A stretch of 7,646 nucleotides of DNA from Bacteroidetes bacterium UBA1860. GTDB taxonomy: Bacteria > Bacteroidota > Rhodothermia > Balneolales > Balneolaceae. The position numbers and the translations under genes were made by a program. The stretch covers positions 1 through 7,646 of the forward strand of contig DDIC01000054.1 of assembly GCA_002338335.1 (NCBI GenBank), given 5' to 3'. The notes beneath the pieces were generated by a model. The model searched no databases. It was not told where the DNA came from and worked only from the letters and a program-made list of their open reading frames with translations. Position 1 is the first letter of the stretch, and each line of letters begins with the position of its first letter. Positions 1 through 7,336 of this stretch are shown one piece after another.

Positions 1-1
1 A

Positions 2-1000
2 GCTTCTGTTCTTGCATCATTCTTCCCCGCTGACTACACGCCATTTGAAATCAATACTCAGAGCATACAGGTTGAAGGTGGAGACCCCGTAGACTCAAAT
101 CAGGATTTATCTGCAAAATTTTGGGTTGGTATTGAGAACACGACCGGATCTGATCTCATGATATTCTATGCTGAGATTATGGATGACTTAATTGTTCCCG
201 CCGATAATGCAACAGATGGTGGTGGTGGTTGGAACTTTGATTCGTGGGAGGCTGGAATTGGTTCTTATTCACCGCAATCCATAATTACGGGCTCAGATCA
301 TGGAAGTTTTGAGTCTGATGATGAGCCTGATTATCAACTTCGTGCAGGTTTTATGGTAGGCGCTGATCCATACATTCATGCCTGGGATGGTGATGCAGGT
401 GATCCTGGATATAACCAATTTATTGGTAATTCAGCGACAGTAGGCGATAGTAGTCAAGCAGGTATGTATCGTCTGCTCACAGCACTCAGTACCATTGAAT
501 TCAGTGGTGTTAACGCATCAGCTAAGGACTTTGAATTCCCGACTGGAAGTGAATTGACAACCATACCTTTTCAGTTAGCTGTCAATGATAATGATGGAGA
601 CGGTCGAGATGCGCAGTACGCATGGTCTTCCAAGAGCACATCTCAGTGGTGGAATACTCCATCTGAGTGGGAAGTTGTTGCTATGGTGGGATCAGAAGCT
701 ACATATACATCCAATGAACCGACACCAATGCCTACAAGCTTTGAGCTAAAGCAAAACTATCCGAATCCGTTCAACCCGACGACAACAATTCAGTTTAGCT
801 TAGCGACGGCTCAGAATGTTACGTTAGAGGTTTACAACATGCTTGGACAGAAAGTTGCTACTCTTGTTCAAAATCAACCAATGACTGCTGGTGTACATAC
901 GCAGTCTTTTGACGCATCTTCCTTTGCGTCTGGAATGTACATTTATAAGCTTTATACTCCAGAATTCTCTCAATCGCGACGGATGATGTTAATAAAGTAA
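2..1000 (+). CDS. Secreted CBM9-like domain protein with T9SS type A sorting domain (5' partial)
   Basis: The reading frame is open from base 2 to the TAA at 998-1000, so the gene begins upstream; 332 residues are visible. The internal ATG at 158 is not the true start, because coherent domain sequence precedes it. Visible residues ~10-235 resemble a CBM9-like/DOMON beta-sandwich: an early strand pattern DLSAKFWVGIEN, then IFYAEIMDD, and near the end FQLAVNDNDGDGRD (190-203) followed by W208 and a WWNTP motif (216-220). In this family such domains bind carbohydrates, sometimes haem or other ligands; the ligand here is unknown. Visible residues ~244-332 are a textbook T9SS type A C-terminal domain (Por secretion tail): QNYPNPFNPTTTIQFSL, then VYNMLGQKVATL, then SGMYIYKL, ending in a basic LIK. 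The protein should therefore be exported by Sec, then T9SS, and be surface-attached or released. A hairpin terminator follows 31 bases after the stop. The sorting domain is near certain; the CBM9 call is moderate. Confidence 0.85.
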   Translation, partial: ASVLASFFPADYTPFEINTQSIQVEGGDPVDSNQDLSAKFWVGIENTTGSDLMIFYAEIMDDLIVPADNATDGGGGWNFDSWEAGIGSYSPQSIITGSDHGSFESDDEPDYQLRAGFMVGADPYIHAWDGDAGDPGYNQFIGNSATVGDSSQAGMYRLLTALSTIEFSGVNASAKDFEFPTGSELTTIPFQLAVNDNDGDGRDAQYAWSSKSTSQWWNTPSEWEVVAMVGSEATYTSNEPTPMPTSFELKQNYPNPFNPTTTIQFSLATAQNVTLEVYNMLGQKVATLVQNQPMTAGVHTQSFDASSFASGMYIYKLYTPEFSQSRRMMLIK

Positions 1001-1031
1001 TTCTACATTTTTAGAACTCTAGAATAAAATG

Positions 1032-1069
1032 AATAGGTGTGGTTTGCATGTGTAAACCACACCTATTTT
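1032..1069 (+). terminator. Perfect 14-bp hairpin with short T run, probable intrinsic terminator of the CBM9-like gene
   Basis: Left arm 1032-1045 (aataggtgtggttt) is perfectly complementary to right arm 1054-1067 (aaaccacacctatt). A G-T wobble (1046/1053) and a C-G pair (1047/1052) can extend the stem inward to a four-base ATGT loop. T residues run from 1066 to 1069, so the U tract is short and partly inside the stem. On the opposite strand the A-rich left flank (aataaaat) would supply a U-rich tail, so it could act in both directions. It lies 31 bases after the upstream stop and ends 17 bases before the receptor ATG at 1085. That is too little room for a complete promoter between the two, so the receptor transcript may carry the hairpin in its leader. 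A role as attenuator or mRNA-stability element is the alternative. Confidence 0.72.
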
Positions 1070-1084
1070 AACATATACACCCCC

Positions 1085-3856
1085 ATGGATAACAGAATTA
1101 CGAGTTTAATTAGTGTCTTTTTGCTCTTTTTGTTCGTTAATGCGGCACATGCAGAATCCATTGTCACTGTAGCAAATGCTGGAACCAAAGGAAAAATTGC
1201 TGGTACAGTGGTTGATGAAACTGGCCAGACTATGCCGGGCGTCCAAATCTACATAGAGAGTATTGAAAAGGGTGCAGTCACTGATATAGATGGAAAGTAT
1301 TCCATTATCAATTTAGAACCTGGATTCTACACACTCACAGTTCGATATCTAGGATATGCTACGTTGATTGTAAATAATGTTGAAGTCATTGTAGATAAAA
1401 CAACGCAGGTGGATGTGGAGTTGGAGCCTGCTGTAATTGAAGGGCAAGAGGTTGTAGTTACTGCTCAACGGCCCATCATAGAGAAGGACAGAACAACGAC
1501 TTCATCGTATATATCCTCATCACAACTTGAAGCTTTACCCCTCGCTAGTATCAATGAAGCCATCAATAAACAAGCAGGCGTAGTGGATGGTCACTTTAGA
1601 GGGGGGCGTATAGGAGAAGTGGCATATCTGGTTAATGGAGTTCCTATAAATAATGCCTTCAGTAACACAGCTTCATTTGATGTTGAGCAAAATATGGTTT
1701 CCTCTCTAGAAGTAATCAGTGGAGTATTTAATGCTGAATATGGACAGGCACTAAGTGGTGTTGTAAATATTGTCACTAAAGGTGTTAGTACAGAGTGGAC
1801 TGGAAGCTTTCTTGGGTACGCTGGAAGTATCGTTAGTGGGCGTGAACTTGAGTTTGTGACACGTAATACAGATCAAAAAACATTTTTAGGTGCAAGTGAC
1901 TTTTCAAATGATACCTACACCTACACAGAAGCCTCGCCGCTGATTGGGGAACAAGACTATCAATTGTCCATTGGAGGCCCGATCATAAAGGACAAACTCA
2001 GTATTCAAAGTACATTACGTTATGTGACATTTGAAGGCCACCTGATTGGACGAGATCTCTTCAGACCCAGTGATAGGCAGAGTACGAATATCCGAAGTGG
2101 TGCTAATCGTGATGCTTGGTTAATACAAGCATCGGGCACGGGGGACTTTGAATCGTTGAATCGACAAGATAGGCTGTCATTAAATAGCTCCATTGTGTAT
2201 GAGATCAGTGGCCGACTTAAACTAGACTATAATTTATTTTATCAGTTTGGAGAGGGTCGTAACTACAGTCAACAATTCAAATACAATCCTGCAGGGCTTA
2301 ACAATTACTACTTCTCCAATCAAACCCATATCCTTGGCCTTAGATATGCAATGGGTGATAATGCCTACGCTAATATTTCTTACAGTTATTTCCATGATCA
2401 AGGCGAGAGCTATCTTTATGATGATGTCTCTGCTCAAGGTGATTTGGATGAGCGATATGTAGCTCCTTCGCAAAATACTCAGCAAGGTGCTTACGCGTTC
2501 GCAATGGGAGGCAATGACTTATTTTCTGGTCAAGATGTTACGAAAACACACACCATTGTGGCGGATTATACAAACCAGATTAATAATACTGTATTATGGA
2601 AAACTGGGGTTAGTGCTCGCTTCCACGGTCTCGATAATGAGAATTATGGAATAAGTGTTAATCAGGCCACGCAACGTGCTTTTCGATCTACAGACCCTGC
2701 AGCAAACTACAGCTTAGAGGTCAATCCATGGGAAGCTGCTGCATACTCTCAAGTAAAGTTAGAATTTGACAATCTCATCGTGAATGCGGGGCTACGCTTA
2801 GACTATTTTGAACCCGACTTTGTCGTGCCGATCGATTTATCTCAGTTCAATGAAGAAACGATATTGGATCCAGCCACTGGACAAACGGTCACTAACCGTG
2901 CAGATGCAAACCCTACATTCCAAATGAGTCCTAGGTTAGGTGTAGCGTTTCCCATTTCAGAGACGGGTGTGATGCGTTTTTCTGCGGGTCTGTTCTTTCA
3001 AACCCCCCAACTTAATCTTCTATACACCAACAATGAATTTGATAGACCTCAAGGTGCAGGAAGCTATACTATTGGTAATGCAAACCTGGAACCTGAGCGC
3101 ACACTACACTTCGAAGTGGGTCTCCAGCAAGGACTATCTGAGAGCATGGGTGTTGACTTGACGATCTTTTCCAAAGATATCCGTGAACTTTCTGGCCAGA
3201 CAGCCGTTAGAGGTAGCATTGGCGTACCTGTAGGTAGACTCGAAAATATCGATTATGGTACGGTAAAAGGATTTACTCTCTCTCTTTTTGAGCGTGGAAG
3301 AGGGCCGTTATCGTGGACAGTTGATTACACGCTTCAGTTTGCAAGTGGTTCAGCATCGAATCCTGCGGAGAGATTTAATCGATTTGTTACCAACTCAGAA
3401 GAAATTATCAGTATTAACCGCTTGAATTGGGATCGAAGAAATGTTCTTAATAATACACTGACGTGGAACAGTAATATTGGACTAACATTGTCAGCGATAA
3501 ATAGTTTGCAATCAGGTACGCCTTACACCTCAGAGCGTAACAATATTACATCGCTTACCCCCAATAACCTTGATACGCCTACCTGGTTTAATTCTGATAT
3601 TCGTGCATATTACAAACCCCCAAAACTTGGTCTAGACTTAGAGTTATTTTTGCAGGTCAATAACGTGTTTGACACCGCTCCACACTTTGGAATTTACGTT
3701 GATACAGGGCTTGCTGATGAATCAACAGATTTACAAAGACTCGTGAATAATGGAACTATTCCTGGAGGATTAAATACATTACAGGAATCTTTTTTAGACC
3801 CAAGTAGAAGAGGCGCTCCTCGTAATATTAAAGTTGGGTTAAGCTATAAATTCTAA
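1085..3856 (+). CDS. TonB-dependent outer-membrane receptor with N-terminal carboxypeptidase-regulatory-like domain
   Basis: This encodes a 923-residue outer-membrane channel expected to import a ligand using TonB/ExbBD energy. ATG 1085 is chosen because it begins a good signal peptide: MDNR, a hydrophobic stretch ISVFLLFLFV, and an AHA|E cleavage site after residue 23. The GTG at 1037 extends the frame but lies inside the hairpin and would spoil the signal peptide. Residues ~36-115 form a CarboxypepD_reg-like beta-sandwich (GKIAGTVVDETGQTMPGV, then DIDGKYSI and GFYTLTVRYLGY). Residues 122-130 (EVVVTAQRP) are the usual linker/TonB-box-like segment. Residues ~145-233 are the plug, with FRGGRIGEVAYLVNGVPI (171-188) and the plug-end SGVVNIVTKG. 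The rest is a beta-barrel rich in alternating aromatic strands, with NANLEPERTLHFEVG late in the barrel and a C-terminal Phe (VGLSYKF) typical of BAM substrates. It lacks the features I would expect of classical SusC/RagA, so it is better described as a CarboxypepD-type receptor. The substrate cannot be read from the sequence. It is probably co-transcribed with the next two genes. No Shine-Dalgarno is visible. Confidence 0.93.
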   Translation: MDNRITSLISVFLLFLFVNAAHAESIVTVANAGTKGKIAGTVVDETGQTMPGVQIYIESIEKGAVTDIDGKYSIINLEPGFYTLTVRYLGYATLIVNNVEVIVDKTTQVDVELEPAVIEGQEVVVTAQRPIIEKDRTTTSSYISSSQLEALPLASINEAINKQAGVVDGHFRGGRIGEVAYLVNGVPINNAFSNTASFDVEQNMVSSLEVISGVFNAEYGQALSGVVNIVTKGVSTEWTGSFLGYAGSIVSGRELEFVTRNTDQKTFLGASDFSNDTYTYTEASPLIGEQDYQLSIGGPIIKDKLSIQSTLRYVTFEGHLIGRDLFRPSDRQSTNIRSGANRDAWLIQASGTGDFESLNRQDRLSLNSSIVYEISGRLKLDYNLFYQFGEGRNYSQQFKYNPAGLNNYYFSNQTHILGLRYAMGDNAYANISYSYFHDQGESYLYDDVSAQGDLDERYVAPSQNTQQGAYAFAMGGNDLFSGQDVTKTHTIVADYTNQINNTVLWKTGVSARFHGLDNENYGISVNQATQRAFRSTDPAANYSLEVNPWEAAAYSQVKLEFDNLIVNAGLRLDYFEPDFVVPIDLSQFNEETILDPATGQTVTNRADANPTFQMSPRLGVAFPISETGVMRFSAGLFFQTPQLNLLYTNNEFDRPQGAGSYTIGNANLEPERTLHFEVGLQQGLSESMGVDLTIFSKDIRELSGQTAVRGSIGVPVGRLENIDYGTVKGFTLSLFERGRGPLSWTVDYTLQFASGSASNPAERFNRFVTNSEEIISINRLNWDRRNVLNNTLTWNSNIGLTLSAINSLQSGTPYTSERNNITSLTPNNLDTPTWFNSDIRAYYKPPKLGLDLELFLQVNNVFDTAPHFGIYVDTGLADESTDLQRLVNNGTIPGGLNTLQESFLDPSRRGAPRNIKVGLSYKF

Positions 3857-3870
3857 TATTGGCTAAACGG

Positions 3871-6800
3871 ATGATTAAGCAATTTTTTACGCCTGTACTA
3901 TTTTTTGTTGTACTTGCACCCCTAGACTCTGTTCTTGCTCAACAGACGATCCCAGACTCGCTGGATGGAGTTGTTTACAGAGGTGAATTTAATAATATCG
4001 CACGGGGTGTTATCGATGGTAATCTCATCGAAACCAATTTTCGAAATCATGGTGAGCTTTCTAGATGGAATGACTTACCATGGGGTGTTTGGCCACGTGG
4101 CGTAGGTGGGCGTCATATTGATGGAATTGGCGTGCTGGTTTCGGCTTACGTTGATGGGGTTTCACCAGATCGTGTTGAAACCTTTGATGATTATGTTTCT
4201 ATCACTAGTGATCCAAATTTTAGACCAGATATCACTCTTAATCCAGTAATTATCAATTACAGAGAAGCCGGTGCGAGGACTAGTCCTTATTCAGGAAATT
4301 TATGGGGTTGGTTGCCACTTCCTGGATTTAACAACCCAAATCGTATTGATCCTATAACATTAGGTTCAGCGCCTGTACCAGCACTCTCAAATGATAGAGA
4401 TAGCTGGCCTGAATTTTGGCCTGACAGAATCTATGAGGATGATAGTGGGTGGCCAGGAACTTGGAATGGTCGTGATGGTCGTTTTCCAAGTTCTGATCAG
4501 GAGTCCTATTATGTGATGGATGATTTTTCAGACCTTGAATATGCTGTAGGCCTTGAAACAGAAGGACCTCATTCCAATCTTGGAGTGTATTATCCTAGCC
4601 CCCTGAATGACCCAACGATGGGAGGATTGGGGCTTCAGACTCAAATTCGGTTATTTCAGTGGGCTAATGTGCTAGCTGAGGATGCCATGTTTATCATATA
4701 CAGAATCACTAACAAAAGTGAGCAGGACCAAAGCCGTCTATTTTTTTCGCAAATTGTCGATTATGGATTGGGTCAGGATGAGGAAGACGATAATGCATCA
4801 TATGATCCGTTTTTAGATGTTGTTTACGGCTGGGATTCTGATGGTCTTGGCGATCCTACCAATGCAGGTGAATCTCGTTATGAATTAGGATATACGGGAT
4901 TTGCATTCTTGGAATCGCCCGCTAATGACGTCAATGAACTAGACGATGACCAAGATGGTATAACGGATGAATCTCGTTTCCTTGAAGATTACCAAGTACT
5001 CACATCTCCCGCACAAATTGAATCGTATGTCGCAGCTAACTACGATGCAGACCAGTTTGAGCTATTTTATGGGGAGTCCATTGAACAGCGTCCTGCCTAC
5101 AAAGCTGGAATTTGGTATACGACTGATGAAAATATGGATTGGATTGGGTTTTCCGATACAAATGAAAACGGGATATGGGATGTTGGTGAGCAACTGAATA
5201 ATGATGTGGGTGCAGATGGGTTGAGCCCCTTTGATCTTAACTATCCTGGTCCTGATACAGGGGAAGGTGATGGCATGCCAACCAATGGAGAGCCAAATTA
5301 TAACGAGCTCGATGTTGATGAATCTGATCAAATTGGTCTAACAGGATTCGACCTTAACACTCGCCCCTTCTATGAGAGTGGTGATAACTTGCGCGATGAT
5401 AACTGGATGTTTGAAAGAATTGAGGCAACGCTATTCTCCAATCCTGATTATGTTGAGCCTCCTACTGTAGTAGCTAATGAGCCATTCATATTATTTACAT
5501 CAGGTGAAGTTGAGTTATTCTCTGAAGACAAAGTGGATGCAAAATCAACTGATTTTTTCTCAACGGCTTGGATTTTTGGTGACGATGAACAAGACTTCTT
5601 CAAAAACAGAAGAACGGTTCAAAATATCTACAACTCGGACTATAATTTTGCTCAGCCTCCAATAATGCCTACTCTAACGGCTGTTCCAGGTGATGAGCAA
5701 GTTGTTTTATCATGGGATAACTTATCACTTGATAGCTTTGACCGATTTTTGCAAGATTTTGATTTTGAAGGGTATAGACTCTACAAAGGAACTGACAACC
5801 TGTTAAGTGATGCACGCACAATATCAGACGTAAACGGCACACCTACGTTCTATAAACCACTAGCCCAATGGGATTTAAATAATGGTCTTAGAGGACCAAT
5901 TCGCGTACTGGGTGGAGAAGCAGTGTACAATCTTGGAAGTGACTCTGGCCTAGAGTTTTATTTCGTGGACAATGATGTCACCAATGGGAAGCTTTACTAT
6001 TACGCATTGGTTGCATATGACAGAGGAATCCCGTCTAGTGGTGGAGACGATCCTGGGATAGATCCACAAGAAAATACATTTAGAATCAGTGTAGATGGGG
6101 CAGGTGCAGTTGTGGGAACCTCTCAAAACGCAGCAATGGTGATTCCAACGACGAAACCTGCGGGTTATATCGGAGGTGCTAGCACATCAGATTTGACAAA
6201 GGTCACGCAAGGAACTGGGACAGGGTATGCCACATTATCAATTGCAGTAGAGGATATGGTAGATGAATCTAAACTATATGAAGTTGCATTTACGGATTCA
6301 GCGTCTTCTGTTGGAATTCAGCGTGAAACCACAGGTTATATCATACGAGAGGCTGGAGGTGAAGTTCTCGCTGAGTCTGATATATTTGAAAGTTCCTCTA
6401 AAATTGTTGACGGGTTTATTGTCAATTTTATAAATGATAATCCTGGTAACATTATCTTTAACAAGTCTGGTTGGGTATCTAATGAGGGAGAAGAAAATGA
6501 GCTATTTGACTTAAATCCAGCACAGTTAGATGGATATTCTACTAATTGGAGATTAGCCATAACCCCAGATCGAGATGGCAATCCTACGAATTTTGTTCGT
6601 ACTGACCATGACTATGAAGTGTATTTTGTTAATCCATCTGATAGTACCTATCGTTCACCAAGAATTTTAGGAAGTGGGTTTGCTCGATTTGAGATTCCAA
6701 TATTTGCACGAAATCTCATTACAGGTGAGCTAGCCGACTTGTTTATACTGGATAGAGATGATAATGATGAACTTAATTCTGGTGACGCCCTCTTTTTGGC

Positions 6801-7305
6801 AGAACGAGATGACAGGAATCGGGTGAAGTATCGCTTCATGATAAACATATTGGATAATGGAAGTACTCAAGATATAGATCCATCCCCAGGAGATAAATTC
6901 AGAATATCAACGACTAGACCGTTTGGTCGTGACGATATCTTCCAATTTACGATGCGTAAGCAGGTAATTGACAACGAACTTGCTAGTGGATCTTTAGAAG
7001 ACATCTATGTCGCTCCAAACCCATACCTAGGAGCAGCATCTTGGGAACGTCAAAGTGGGTCCATCGGTAGAGGTGAAAGACGTATTGAGTTTTTCAACTT
7101 ACCTCAGTCTTGTACAATTCGGATATTCAATATTCGTGGGGAGTTAGTACGCACGATAAACCATGAGGGTGGTTTTGAAGATGGATCTGCTTCCTGGGAC
7201 CTCCGATCTAATGATAGTGAGGACGTAGCATATGGCATCTACTTCTACCATGTCGAAGCACCTGGAATTGGAGAGTACATGGATAAATTTGCAATCATCA
7301 AGTAG
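3871..7305 (+). CDS. Large secreted protein with Ca2+-loop motifs, Fn3-like module and C-terminal sorting (FlgD-Ig-like) domain; putative receptor partner
   Basis: A 1144-residue exported protein of unknown biochemical function. The signal peptide covers residues 1-23 (hydrophobic core PVLFFVVLAPL, VLA|QQ cleavage). Residues ~25-590 are a conserved-looking, Trp/Asp/Gly-rich region (GNLIETNFRNHGELSRW, then WGVWPRGVGGRHIDG) that matches no named domain I can assign. It holds Asp-rich loops: DDDQDGITDE at 358-367, and D429-N431-N433-G434-D437-E440, a full 12-residue EF-hand/dockerin-like loop. A further such loop begins at D961. Residues ~598-722 are fibronectin-III-like (DEQVVLSWDNL, DFEGYRLYKGTD, LYYYALVAYDRG). 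Residues ~1045-1144 form a beta-sandwich sorting-type domain (YVAPNPYLGAASWE, TIRIFNIRGELVRTI, AYGIYFYHVEAPG, ending in FAIIK). The start is ATG 3871, 14 bases after the receptor stop; TTG 3859 in the same frame would add four residues. The tight spacing and downstream PorV-like gene suggest a T9SS-exported extracellular partner of the receptor. That role is inferred from context. Confidence 0.85.
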   Translation: MIKQFFTPVLFFVVLAPLDSVLAQQTIPDSLDGVVYRGEFNNIARGVIDGNLIETNFRNHGELSRWNDLPWGVWPRGVGGRHIDGIGVLVSAYVDGVSPDRVETFDDYVSITSDPNFRPDITLNPVIINYREAGARTSPYSGNLWGWLPLPGFNNPNRIDPITLGSAPVPALSNDRDSWPEFWPDRIYEDDSGWPGTWNGRDGRFPSSDQESYYVMDDFSDLEYAVGLETEGPHSNLGVYYPSPLNDPTMGGLGLQTQIRLFQWANVLAEDAMFIIYRITNKSEQDQSRLFFSQIVDYGLGQDEEDDNASYDPFLDVVYGWDSDGLGDPTNAGESRYELGYTGFAFLESPANDVNELDDDQDGITDESRFLEDYQVLTSPAQIESYVAANYDADQFELFYGESIEQRPAYKAGIWYTTDENMDWIGFSDTNENGIWDVGEQLNNDVGADGLSPFDLNYPGPDTGEGDGMPTNGEPNYNELDVDESDQIGLTGFDLNTRPFYESGDNLRDDNWMFERIEATLFSNPDYVEPPTVVANEPFILFTSGEVELFSEDKVDAKSTDFFSTAWIFGDDEQDFFKNRRTVQNIYNSDYNFAQPPIMPTLTAVPGDEQVVLSWDNLSLDSFDRFLQDFDFEGYRLYKGTDNLLSDARTISDVNGTPTFYKPLAQWDLNNGLRGPIRVLGGEAVYNLGSDSGLEFYFVDNDVTNGKLYYYALVAYDRGIPSSGGDDPGIDPQENTFRISVDGAGAVVGTSQNAAMVIPTTKPAGYIGGASTSDLTKVTQGTGTGYATLSIAVEDMVDESKLYEVAFTDSASSVGIQRETTGYIIREAGGEVLAESDIFESSSKIVDGFIVNFINDNPGNIIFNKSGWVSNEGEENELFDLNPAQLDGYSTNWRLAITPDRDGNPTNFVRTDHDYEVYFVNPSDSTYRSPRILGSGFARFEIPIFARNLITGELADLFILDRDDNDELNSGDALFLAERDDRNRVKYRFMINILDNGSTQDIDPSPGDKFRISTTRPFGRDDIFQFTMRKQVIDNELASGSLEDIYVAPNPYLGAASWERQSGSIGRGERRIEFFNLPQSCTIRIFNIRGELVRTINHEGGFEDGSASWDLRSNDSEDVAYGIYFYHVEAPGIGEYMDKFAIIK

Positions 7306-7336
7306 AAAAGCCGGTCCGATACATAATTTGATACAT

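Noticed and set aside
218..229. Four tandem GGT triplets
   Set aside because: They encode a short Gly run within a surface loop of the CBM9-like domain; too short to call a functional repeat.
1020..1046. Promoter for the receptor operon (TAGAAT at 1020-1025; TTTG at 1043-1046)
   Set aside because: No properly spaced -35 partner for TAGAAT, and TTTG has only a poor TAnnTTTG match (tattttaa at 1064) at a short spacing, so neither was annotated.
1037..1084. GTG-initiated N-terminal extension (16 residues) of the TonB receptor
   Set aside because: The GTG lies within the left arm of the perfect hairpin, the extension adds non-signal-like residues ahead of a good signal peptide, and ATG 1085 gives a standard lipid-exported N-terminus.
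1591..6848. Other short open frames (61-89 residues) on both strands inside the receptor and large-protein genes
   Set aside because: All lie wholly within well-supported genes in other frames, with no domain, signal or start-site support.
7306..7336. Terminator or promoter between the large protein and the PorV-like gene
   Set aside because: The 31-base gap has no stable hairpin, T run or paired promoter boxes, which favours co-transcription.
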